This document shows positions 19,101 through 25,963 of a DNA stretch of 64,000 bases, piece after piece; position 1 is the stretch's first letter, and the number at the start of each line of letters is the position of its first letter. The position numbers were made by a program, and so were the translations under genes. The notes below the pieces were generated by a model. The model was not told the origin of the DNA and made no database searches. It saw only the letters and a list, made by a program, of their open reading frames with translations. Source of the DNA: SIG78 sp036677805 (GTDB lineage: Bacteria > Verrucomicrobiota > Lentisphaeria > Victivallales > Victivallaceae); NCBI GenBank assembly GCA_036677805.1, contig JAVBVS010000022.1, positions 74,851-138,850 on the forward strand, given 5' to 3'.

Positions 19101-20029
19101 AGCGTGTCCGGAGTGTAATTGTAATCGCCCAACAGGTTGTTATTGGAATTGGTTGATACGATGGTGCCGCCCCAATAACCATTGGTCAACGATACCTCGC
19201 CGGTGGCAAGAATGCCGGCCGCGGTAATGGTATTGCCGTCAGCTGTCGCTTTGGCATAAGCGGTTGCATTGATGCGGGCTTGAGAATTGAGCGTTCCGGT
19301 AAAATTGTTCTCGAATGTCACGCTGGCGGCTTTGAATGCGGCAACTTCGATAAAACTGTTATCCGACATGTTCACGCACATGATCGTGGTGCCGCTCGGG
19401 TACTCGTATCCGCGCATGTTATTGGCATGAGTAATGCCGCTTTCGGTGAAAATCGAAGCGGACATATCGCTGATCAAGTTCAAATTGCCATTGGCGCGGA
19501 AGCCATAGGCGCTGACATCCATGCTCGCATCTATGCGGGAAGCTTGATCCACAAAAGGTATATCAGTATCATCGACCCCGTTTTTTACATAGATCTGAAT
19601 TCCGGCATCGCTTACAGACGAATCCGGATTGGGCTGATTGGTGCCGACTACATCGGCCCCGGTATGGGCGGTAAAATTGACATAGCCATTGCCTGAACCG
19701 TTCTGAAAACGAACCGCGGCGACATTGTCCTGCACCCAGTTGCCGTCATAGTTTAAATTGCCGCTGCTGCCGTAATTGCCGCCAAGGGTGATCAGGGTAT
19801 TGTCGCCCATGTTGGCTACGCCGCGAAACGGATTGTTGTTGTAGGGGTAATAAACATACCCGATATACCAGCGGTCCGTTTCCACGCTGACCAGACGGCC
19901 GCCCGCCTCCAGGGTGTTGGTGTTGCCGGTAAGCACCAGATTGGATGCAACCTGGCCTACAACAATATTGTTATACCATTTCCAAGTTCCGACGATATAA
20001 TCATTGGAGTAGTTATTGACTTTCGACAT
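13106..20029 (-). CDS. Giant modular surface protein, probable type I secretion substrate
   Basis: 2307 residues from ATG 20029 (GGGAGAG upstream); no Sec signal peptide. Three regions are visible. Residues 1 to about 765 are a Gly/Asn/Thr-rich beta-solenoid with imperfect repeats around NTIxxAGIKAxSxTL and FxGTI, like autotransporter passengers. About 770-1685 holds some eight fibronectin-III-like modules (WDPAID, YEWQVFATDYAGN, WRVQAMDSSGN). About 1685-2307 has five PPC-like beta-sandwich repeats, three carrying DWVGYQD- or GWVG-type openings and the pair DKGKGAYNSNY. The protein ends in Cys. It lacks GGxGxD calcium repeats. The divergent genes encode an ABC exporter and HlyD adaptor, which strongly suggests export by that machine and a role as adhesin or glycan-binding coat. 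Function is inferred from architecture. Confidence 0.85.
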   Translation of the reverse strand: MSKVNNYSNDYIVGTWKWYNNIVVGQVASNLVLTGNTNTLEAGGRLVSVETDRWYIGYVYYPYNNNPFRGVANMGDNTLITLGGNYGSSGNLNYDGNWVQDNVAAVRFQNGSGNGYVNFTAHTGADVVGTNQPNPDSSVSDAGIQIYVKNGVDDTDIPFVDQASRIDASMDVSAYGFRANGNLNLISDMSASIFTESGITHANNMRGYEYPSGTTIMCVNMSDNSFIEVAAFKAASVTFENNFTGTLNSQARINATAYAKATADGNTITAAGILATGEVSLTNGYWGGTIVSTNSNNNLLGDYNYTPDTLSGRDSLVASVSGNTIDVYGIKAGSLTLKEMNGSITAITERNTFRGVSAPGAAATSVRNLIDNTIAAAGIKANSITLTDDFSGTIRSENNYLWISDSGPAAKVVYGFTVTNHGLDVAGTISCGGNFKGALTVNQTDMNIADWVSTPSRTFGIESNRLEVREGYMSTDISINTVNTDNVVTTGIYSPYINMLAFTGTISITSTSSLQRASGIHVSQLTNDNDGIFDMAGDIDIGGSVMNAGLEGFSSGMSLRISGLIDVMPTNTFGYAVFAGLIQPATGSADEIAVIGGFDALLYDTNDYLELAAGSYIIGDIDLTNGENTMVIDSNARMNGTIDSSFGKLNLAFMLNDKTMAGVAPARAGAVIVSNDSGVALESVASITINLNDVVLDVDGNGDQIAKTYYLVDDNSAAKWLQRTVTFAYQGQMITARVGTTAIARDGSFTVTSGYDASGLYVTVEHLVGKPEYLTPVAHASWDDDAGTITISWDEISNIEKYELEYRIADAGGSYGNTITVMVDGGLNNFEIAGIEDGQSVEWRVRRHYGERTTFSNWTDTAEVVMGQHSSSIIDDQAVALINNPDSSLNTSSSVIEFQWSGFTCTDGLGHYEVRYYLTNDEDAPDWNAMAYGTTANYYHKYTTASELVISGFSNAEFVHWQVRAVDINGAQGDWIDGDLFRVFIGDNNPPVFLGARSTVTYDIHKAPDEDGFLKVTLTWDPAIDTDGKSGLRGYYIYYRESGSTAWLPLGMVPAGTNTFSYNLPNGVYEWQVFATDYAGNKSQTYTGLWNGDETPPIFTGTAVWTGVWDADTETVIFSGNWPRATDLGSGVEGYRLRYTDINGTGTWHTVIFDASTQGTSVVVQNGEYRWVLEAFDYAGNYTAIDSSANWVGDLVAPIFSTGFTPFSNVRTDGDGDTVVDFVWNTAYEAPTAIRTGFSYYKLCALIDGNTVTLATIYDQRITKATIDASQYGLTPNNYTWWVESYDVGGNMSQEANQNFIIDVTPPSGSFGDTTSNVINATWATRYIINPNTKLPEQQYYISNITITLDFEASFTDDLSSVIYLVEVCDNANFIGSGLQTYYTSTDSLVFGDGTNGTVAAGELLGMKNVYWRVQAMDSSGNKAYTWLLGNNGNPFQLIDYNNLDDEGNPRKIIDNVDPVRIGGGVVMFTSSLEGDLNLSWDPGSDPLGVAYYKIRFYRKGGFPTDEPIIPADDPENYYSSNIATITKTSASTYIITTKTSDPWLALMNVADGIYDVDIKTYDYAGHSSEWVFLEENATIDVHGPTLNTRSVASQVAGRDVYFSWDPAIDLIGVDHYELVYKMFNEQTQVYEKVQTITISGSSTGFWLRNLENGYYSFTLQAFDKKLYESVIFGSDISPSSRFTVGSTGDGSNYRNNPTMITVGDTYNDAAGGSDQADYYAVTLDENSGVVFNFSNVAAVGGGKGGIRIAFYDENGKVVQSTTLSSGAKSYSFAWTAGTYTVGITPANASATTAFSFNTEVNPFPAPSLNDDEANFKNGTLAPHTLTDNPVTGNGELELSGWVGYQDAADYFYIDADRTGGVTVNLSGLESNLLVTLYDANKKKIKSVTMKADGVAFNNLLTGGAFYISVASPDKGKGAYNSNYVLDITEDYFPAANHQDDTFSGAQSFAIDGEGQLMIADWVGYQDGVDYFAITADRTSSLSLVMNDLQSNLVVTIYDQNRKRIKTVTVSEDGEFLSDLWIGSHFYLSVAAPDKGKGAYNSNYRIDFIADYVPADVTPNNSFSDAAAHPTTFAPNSTAEVEGWVGVGDPDDYYFFEAGPGRLGMTLTEVESKLKVSVYDERRQLVKSITVSRNGEYFTDLLMDGNFFVEISSADGGRGKNNSNYKLTVNASFFPTETYVNNTRITAGNLAQASGGGDPSSAQGVITPWDGAQAVVDDWVGFADSADYFEFELAQGGRLDFDLNLDDTSFRVGKQVKITLYNEDGKKLKLDRNLISGELEAGHYCVAVETSNEKRYSTGYRLEMALC

Positions 20030-20179
20030 TTTCCGCCACTCTCCCTTGTTTTTGGTTACAACAGTATTCAGCACACACGCAATGTAGCATGGGATTTCAT
20101 TTTTTGCAATCGGTTCTCGCGGCAAAAAAACATTTTTTTGAAGGAAAATGCTTTCACTCTCACAATTTCGGTTCCCTGC

Positions 20180-20208
20180 TTGTAATTTCTCCGATCGCGT
20201 GGTATGTT
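20180..20208 (+). promoter_or_regulatory. Candidate promoter of the type I secretion operon
   Basis: TTGTAA (20180-20185), 17-bp spacer, TATGTT (20203-20208), about 120 bases before the exporter start, in the 296-bp gap between the two divergent genes. It resembles a sigma-70 promoter (4 of 6 and 4 of 6 consensus matches). No operator was recognised in the gap. Confidence 0.4.
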
Positions 20209-20325
20209 ACAGATAACTATCGCATGCTGCGCTTGGGCGCAATTCGGGGGCGGGGACTTTTCGTCATGCGGAACACGGAAAGCCCCCAGGGTATTTTACC
20301 GTCAAAATTTTAATCCGGGATGGTT

Positions 20326-22875
20326 ATGTCAGACATACCGAAAATCAGCAGTCTGGAGTGTCTGCGGCGACTGTTCAGCCAGTTCCGCCGTACCGTCAAT
20401 TTCGACGCGCTCCTGACCGAGGAGCTCTGTGCCCGCTGCCAAAATCACGATGAAGAACTGAACGTCATCGTCGAACTGTCCAATCTCCACGATCTGCGGC
20501 CCGAAAAACATGCCGATCTGGACGCAATTGCCAAAACCTATGTCGGCCCGGCCCTGCTCCGGCTCACCACCGGCAGCTGGATTCTGGTACTCAATTCCAG
20601 GCAGATCGCACAGGAAGAAGCCGTGGCAATTTTCGAGCCGGCTGCCGATAAGGCGCTGCTGGTCAAAAAAGCACAGTTGCTTGAGCGTGCCGGCGACACC
20701 GTGGTCATCTTCCGCAACCTTCAGGAAATCGACGCCCGCGAGCAAAGTGCGCTGTTCTGTCTCTGCGCCATCGCCCGCCACCACAATATTGCGATGGACC
20801 TGCGCCGGGTCATGCATGACTTCGCCATCGACGCCGAAGAGCCGCGCTCCGCGCTGCTGCGTTCGATCGCCGACAGTTACGAACTCAATACCCGGTCGGT
20901 GCGGATGCGCTGGGAAAAACTGATCGCGCTCGGCCAGGCCTACCCGGCCCTCGGCCGCAAGAAAAATGGCAAATATCTGGTGATCTGCGGCATCCGGAAC
21001 AATCAGGACGAAACCGTCGATCTGGTGGTCGTTGATCCCGAGAACACCCGGCCCGATTCGCGGTTCGCCTTCATGAGCCGGGCGGAGGTCGAAGAACAGC
21101 TTTCGCCGCACGTCATGCTGGTCAAGAAACGTTATCGGCTTTCCGATGAGGACCGGCCGTTTTCACTGACCTGGTTTCTGCCGGAATTCTACAAATTGCG
21201 CGGCGTCTTCGGACAGATCGCGCTGACGGTGGCGATGATTACGATCCTTTCGCTGATCGTGCCGCTTTTCTTCCAGATCGTCGTCGACAAAGTGCTGGTC
21301 AACAAATCGTACAACACGCTGAACGTGCTCGGCATCGGCATCATTGCGGCGGTCGTCTTCAATGGATTGCTCGATTATTTGCGCAGTTACTTCCTGTTGT
21401 TTGCGACCAACAAAATCGACGTCTCCACCGCCACCAAGACCTTCCGCCACCTGATGCGGCTGCCGGTGGATTTTTTCGAGCGGGTTCCATCCGGGGTGTT
21501 GCTCAAGCATATGCAGCAGACGGAAAAAATCCGCGGCTTCCTCTCCGGAAATCTGTTCTTCACCATCCTCGATCTGTGTTCGCTGCTGATCTTCATTCCG
21601 GTATTGCTGCTCTACACGGTGGAGTTGACGCTGGTGGTGCTGGGCTATTCGCTGCTGATGGCGCTGGTGATCGCCTGTCTGATCAAGCCGTTCCAGCGGC
21701 GGCTGAATGAACTTTATCAGGCTGAAGGGAAACGCCAGAGCATGCTGGTCGAATCGATTCACGGCGTGCGTACGGTCAAATCGCTGGCGCTGGAGCCGGT
21801 CGAGGAAAAATATTGGGATGACTCCACCGCTTATGCGGTCAAATCCTACTTCAAGGTCGGCAAGATTTCCATGACCGCCAAAAGCATCAGCCAGGTGCTG
21901 GAAATGATGATGACCATCACCGTAATCTGGTTCGGCGCATGGCTGGTTTTTGAGCACCAGATCACGGTCGGCGCGCTGATTGCGTTTCAGATGCTGGCCG
22001 GACGGGTCACAGGACCGCTGGTGAAGATGGTCGGACTGATCCATGAATATCAGCAGATCGCGTTGTCGGTGCGCATGCTCGGCGTGGTCATGAATACCCC
22101 GGTCGAACCCCAGGGCGGCGGCGTCCGCAACCCGCTGCGCGGCGCCATCAGTTTTGAACATGTGACCTTTCAGTACCGGCAGGATCTGCCGTCGGTGATC
22201 AACGATTTCTCGCTGGAAATCAAACCCGGCACCACGCTGGGGATCGTCGGCCGTTCCGGTTCGGGCAAAACCACCATCACCAAACTGCTCCAGGGACTCT
22301 ATCCGGTGGTTCAGGGCCTGATCAAGATCGACGGCATCGACTTGCGGGAAATCGACAAATCCCATCTCCGCAGCAGCATCGGAGTGGTGCTGCAGGAAAA
22401 CTATTTCTTCAGCGGCACCGTACGGGAAAATATCAGCCTGACCAAGCGCAGCGCCACGCTGGAAGAAATCATTTACGCCGCCAAGCTGGCCGGAGCCGAC
22501 GAATTCATCCAGAAACTGACCCGCGGCTACGATACGGTGCTGGAAGAAAACGCCTCCAACCTCTCCGGCGGTCAAAAACAACGTCTGGCCATCGCGCGGG
22601 CGTTGCTGAGCAATCCGCCGATTCTGATTTTCGATGAAGCGACCAGCGCGCTCGACCCGGAAAGTGAATTCGTGATCCAGAGCAATTTGAAGTCGATTGC
22701 CAAGGGCCGGACCGTGCTGATCATTTCCCACCGCCTGAGTATCGTGAGCGGGTCCGACCAGATTGTGGTGATTGATTCCGGGTCCATCACGGCGCTGGGA
22801 ACCCACCGCGAACTGCTGAGCCAGCCGGGCACCTATCAGGAATTCTGGCGCCAGCAGATGCGCAACGACATCTAA
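20326..22875 (+). CDS. Type I secretion ABC exporter (HlyB/LapB class) with doubled C39-like N-terminus
   Basis: 849 residues; ATG 20326 has GGGA at better spacing than ATG 20320. The order is: two peptidase-C39-like segments (about residues 30-135 and 145-265), six-helix exporter domain (about 285-580), and ATPase with Walker A GRSGSGKTT (near 643), LSGGQ (near 747), Walker B ILIFDEATSALD and H-loop ISHRLS. The second C39-like segment (ALFCLCAIARHHNI ... KKNGKYLVICGI) aligns in layout with the HlyB domain that lacks the catalytic Cys and binds the unfolded substrate. The first looks like a partial copy. Canonical exporters are about 700 residues. Inner-membrane part of a type I secretion system; the outer-membrane TolC-like partner is not in the window. 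Confidence 0.92.
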   Translation: MSDIPKISSLECLRRLFSQFRRTVNFDALLTEELCARCQNHDEELNVIVELSNLHDLRPEKHADLDAIAKTYVGPALLRLTTGSWILVLNSRQIAQEEAVAIFEPAADKALLVKKAQLLERAGDTVVIFRNLQEIDAREQSALFCLCAIARHHNIAMDLRRVMHDFAIDAEEPRSALLRSIADSYELNTRSVRMRWEKLIALGQAYPALGRKKNGKYLVICGIRNNQDETVDLVVVDPENTRPDSRFAFMSRAEVEEQLSPHVMLVKKRYRLSDEDRPFSLTWFLPEFYKLRGVFGQIALTVAMITILSLIVPLFFQIVVDKVLVNKSYNTLNVLGIGIIAAVVFNGLLDYLRSYFLLFATNKIDVSTATKTFRHLMRLPVDFFERVPSGVLLKHMQQTEKIRGFLSGNLFFTILDLCSLLIFIPVLLLYTVELTLVVLGYSLLMALVIACLIKPFQRRLNELYQAEGKRQSMLVESIHGVRTVKSLALEPVEEKYWDDSTAYAVKSYFKVGKISMTAKSISQVLEMMMTITVIWFGAWLVFEHQITVGALIAFQMLAGRVTGPLVKMVGLIHEYQQIALSVRMLGVVMNTPVEPQGGGVRNPLRGAISFEHVTFQYRQDLPSVINDFSLEIKPGTTLGIVGRSGSGKTTITKLLQGLYPVVQGLIKIDGIDLREIDKSHLRSSIGVVLQENYFFSGTVRENISLTKRSATLEEIIYAAKLAGADEFIQKLTRGYDTVLEENASNLSGGQKQRLAIARALLSNPPILIFDEATSALDPESEFVIQSNLKSIAKGRTVLIISHRLSIVSGSDQIVVIDSGSITALGTHRELLSQPGTYQEFWRQQMRNDI

Positions 22876-22896
22876 ATCCGGGAGTGCAAAACGATC

Positions 22897-24309
22897 ATGA
22901 TAAAGATATGGCATATCGTCAAGGCGATTCTGAAATCGCCGTTTACCCTGTGGCGGAAATTCAAGACATTGCTGGGATGGAACACAGGAACCATCCCGAC
23001 GGAAGCGGTCGAATACCAGCCGGATGCGTTGGAAATAGCCAATTCGCGGCTGCCTTTTCTGGCGCGTTACAGTGTATTTTTCGCATTCCTGTTTCTGGCG
23101 GGAGTATTGGTCTGGGCGACGATCGGCAAAGTCGACGTCATCGTCCAGGGCAACGGCAAGATTGTCAGCGACAAACAGACGATCGTGATGAAGCCGCTGG
23201 AATTGACCGTAATCAAGGGAATCAACGTCCGGGTCGGCGATGTGGTCAAGCCGGACCAGATATTGATCACCTTCGATCCGACGGTCAATATGGCTGAAGC
23301 CCGGCGGCTGGAATTGGAAGTCGAAAGCCTTTCCGCCCAGTTCGGTCGTCTCCAGGCGGAATTCAATGGTACGGACTACAAAGCTCAGAGCAAGGAACGG
23401 TTCCCGCAGCTTCAGGAAGCGATTTTCAAGCAGCGCAACGAATATTTTGCGGAGAAAATCCGTTATTATGATGAAGCGTTGAAGCAACTGGACGCTCAAC
23501 GCAAGAGCAAAGAGGACAACCTCAAAAAACAGCGCGAACGGCTGATGGAAGTCCTGAAACTGGAAGACTCTTACAATAATTTGCAGGAACACAAGCTGGT
23601 TACCCTGAAAGACTTGACTGAAATGAAAATGTCGCGCATGCAGATGGAGGCGACGGTCGATGACCTGAGCAACAGTCTGCAGGAACTCGAACATCAGCGC
23701 GAAAGTACGAATTCCGCCAAAAACTCCTTTATTCAGGAGTGGCGGAATTCGATTTCGGAAAAGCTGGTCGAGACCGAGCGCGAACTTTCCTCAAACCAGA
23801 AGCAGTACGAGAAGAATAAGCTCCGGGTCGAATCGCAGTATCTGCGCGCGCCCTGCGAAGCGGTGGTTCATGAAATCGCCTCTTTCTCCGCCGGATCCGC
23901 CGTGCGCGAGGCCGAAGCGCTGATTACCCTGATTCCGCTGGACGGACATCCCGAGCTGGAGGCCGAAATCCGGCCTCAGGACATTGCCAAGGTAAGTATC
24001 GGGTCCGAAGTCCGGATCAAGCTCAATGCCTATCCTTTCCAGAAATACGGTACGCTGGAGGGCTTTGTCCGCAATATTTCCGAGGATACCTTCACTCAGC
24101 AGAACCGCCCGGCGGACATCGGCCAGAGTCAGACCTATTATCGGGCGCGCATTACCGTCAGCGGTCAACTCCGCGGACAGACCGACCAATTCCGGCTGAT
24201 TCCCGGCATGGAGGCCACCGCGGAAATCAAAACCGGACGGCGGCGGATCATCGAATATCTGATCTATCCTTTGATCAAGGCATTGGACGAAACCGCCCGG
24301 GAACCGTAA
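22897..24309 (+). CDS. HlyD family type I secretion membrane fusion protein
   Basis: 470 residues, 21 bases after the exporter gene. A cytoplasmic N-terminus of about 50 residues is followed by one membrane helix (about 50-70) and a biotinyl-lipoyl half (VIVQGNGKIVSD ... IKGINVRVGDVVKPDQIL). A long alpha-helical coiled coil (about 140-310, Glu/Lys/Gln-rich) precedes the second lipoyl half (LRAPCEAVVHEIASFSAGSAV) and a beta-barrel end. It bridges the inner-membrane exporter to an outer-membrane channel. Length and order are typical of HlyD/LapC. Almost certainly works with the preceding ABC exporter. Confidence 0.93.
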   Translation: MIKIWHIVKAILKSPFTLWRKFKTLLGWNTGTIPTEAVEYQPDALEIANSRLPFLARYSVFFAFLFLAGVLVWATIGKVDVIVQGNGKIVSDKQTIVMKPLELTVIKGINVRVGDVVKPDQILITFDPTVNMAEARRLELEVESLSAQFGRLQAEFNGTDYKAQSKERFPQLQEAIFKQRNEYFAEKIRYYDEALKQLDAQRKSKEDNLKKQRERLMEVLKLEDSYNNLQEHKLVTLKDLTEMKMSRMQMEATVDDLSNSLQELEHQRESTNSAKNSFIQEWRNSISEKLVETERELSSNQKQYEKNKLRVESQYLRAPCEAVVHEIASFSAGSAVREAEALITLIPLDGHPELEAEIRPQDIAKVSIGSEVRIKLNAYPFQKYGTLEGFVRNISEDTFTQQNRPADIGQSQTYYRARITVSGQLRGQTDQFRLIPGMEATAEIKTGRRRIIEYLIYPLIKALDETAREP

Positions 24310-24327
24310 CCAGGAAAGGATGGTGCT

Positions 24328-25287
24328 GTGCTGACCCTTCGAACGGCATTGAAGATATGGGGCGTACTCCTGCTCGGGTCCGGACTGCTGATTGCAGTCA
24401 TGGCCGGTCCGTCGGCGCCCCCCGGAGCCGATGCGGCGATCGGCATTCATCTGGGTGCGTTGTTGCGGCATCCCGGGCTGACCACTCTGGCCGATTCCGG
24501 CGAAATCGGGGAAATTACGAAATCGCTCAAGGTATCCGGCATTCAGTTCGACAAGCGCAACGTTCCGGATGTCGTACTGCTGTTTTTCGGCGTCCGCGAC
24601 CGGATGCTGTTGACGGCCGCGCCGCAATATCAAATCTTGCGCGAACAGCTTCAGAAACGTTACGGCAAGGCCAAAAACGTTGATATCGAAGACACTCCGA
24701 TTGCCGGACTGCCGGCGTTCAAGATCACAGTCCGCAGCATCCGAACCAATCGGGTGTGGCGGGTCTGCGAACTGGTTTATCTGTCTTCGGATGTGGTTGC
24801 CATCGGCAGCAAAAACGATCCCCTGCCCCGCCAGAAGCTGAACGCACAGTATGCTTCCGCCTATCGCGAACTGCTCCAGGGGGAGGCTCTGGTTTCCGGC
24901 GTGGCGGCCAATCCATCCGCCTTCCGGCTCGATCCGTTTGGGATCGCCGCCGGATTGCACCGGATCGAATTCGAAGTCCGGGAACAGGGCACCGACCTGA
25001 CGCTGGCAGTTCGAGGAGAGACCGTTTCGCCGGAAGCCGCGCAGAATACGGCGACAATGGTCCAGAATCTGGCCCGGATTCTGCTGGTTTCATTTTTCGG
25101 GTCCGACCCTGAGCTTTTTCAGCAGGTCGCGGCGACGCTGCATACCACACCCCGGAATTCCGAGGTAGTCATGGATGCGGTCTGGAGCAGCGAACTGATC
25201 GAAAAAATCAGCCGGTTTTATGCCGGCAATCGTGAAAAATTCTCGTCCACACTCCAAACCCCCATCGCTCCGGCGCCCGCGAGGTGA
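24328..25287 (+). CDS. Membrane-anchored protein of unknown function in the secretion operon
   Basis: 319 residues from GTG 24328 with AGGAAAGGA upstream, 18 bases after the hlyD-type gene. One hydrophobic segment near the N-terminus (about residues 12-30) may be an uncleaved signal anchor; the rest should be periplasmic and alternates strands and helices. I recognise no domain. The position suggests an accessory role in secretion or in anchoring the surface protein, but this rests on context only. Confidence 0.7.
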   Translation: MLTLRTALKIWGVLLLGSGLLIAVMAGPSAPPGADAAIGIHLGALLRHPGLTTLADSGEIGEITKSLKVSGIQFDKRNVPDVVLLFFGVRDRMLLTAAPQYQILREQLQKRYGKAKNVDIEDTPIAGLPAFKITVRSIRTNRVWRVCELVYLSSDVVAIGSKNDPLPRQKLNAQYASAYRELLQGEALVSGVAANPSAFRLDPFGIAAGLHRIEFEVREQGTDLTLAVRGETVSPEAAQNTATMVQNLARILLVSFFGSDPELFQQVAATLHTTPRNSEVVMDAVWSSELIEKISRFYAGNREKFSSTLQTPIAPAPAR

Positions 25288-25291
25288 TCCC

Positions 25292-25963
25292 ATGGTAAAA
25301 AAAAGCACCCGCAAAAAATCAAAGAAAAATCGGCTGATGATATGGGGCAAGCGCCTGATCCTCTCCATTATCCTTCTGGCGGCAGTCTTGGCGGTACTGC
25401 TGATCGGCGCCCGCCGGAAACCCCGGATTGCTCCGTTGGGTTCCCCGGCGGAAAATCTGGCGGTGATGACGGCAATCGGCAAACTTTCCGGCGCCATGCT
25501 CAACCCCGACAGCAAGGTCGCTTCCCGGGCGGTGGTGGAACTGACGCCGGATGAATTGAACGCCATCCTGGCCAATGCGATCCGCGCCTATCAGATGAAA
25601 AATTCCGGCGCCGATGCTCCGGTGATTTTCGCGGAATGGCGCGATAAACTGGCGGCGCTTGATGTCTCTTTGCCGCTGCCGGTGGCCGGAGCCGTCAATA
25701 TCCACGCCGGAGTCCGCCCCGACCTGGCCGCGCGGAAACTGGTGCTGCAGATCACCGGCGTCCGGGCCGGATGGCTGCCGGTACCGGACTTCCTGATCAA
25801 CCCGATTGCCGAGCAGGCCTTGCGCGAACTGGAAAAGAGCGAGCAGTACCGGTTGGCGGTGGAAGTGGTCGAATCGCTTCAGGTTACCGAATCCGGCAAC
25901 CTGAGGATCGAATTCCTGCCCGCCCGGATCAGTCTGCTGCTGGGACTGCTGTTGCAGCGGTAG
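25292..25963 (+). CDS. Membrane-anchored protein of unknown function, last gene of the secretion operon
   Basis: 223 residues. ATG 25292 was chosen because GAGGTG precedes it and it lies 4 bases after the previous stop. A very basic N-terminus (MVKKSTRKKSKKNR) precedes a single membrane helix (about 20-41); the remaining ~180 residues should be periplasmic. The later part (LPLPVAGAVNIHAGVRPDLA...LQITGVRAGWLPVP) resembles proteins with alternating amphipathic strands, such as lipid-binding or AsmA/YtxH-like folds, but this is not certain. Its last 35 bases overlap the end of the convergent esterase gene. Confidence 0.65.
   Translation: MVKKSTRKKSKKNRLMIWGKRLILSIILLAAVLAVLLIGARRKPRIAPLGSPAENLAVMTAIGKLSGAMLNPDSKVASRAVVELTPDELNAILANAIRAYQMKNSGADAPVIFAEWRDKLAALDVSLPLPVAGAVNIHAGVRPDLAARKLVLQITGVRAGWLPVPDFLINPIAEQALRELEKSEQYRLAVEVVESLQVTESGNLRIEFLPARISLLLGLLLQR

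Noticed and set aside
21163..23694. 843-codon minus-strand open frame across the ABC exporter and adaptor genes
   Set aside because: Antisense to two unmistakable transport genes and low in complexity (His/Arg/Gln-rich), as expected for a mirror frame in GC-rich DNA.
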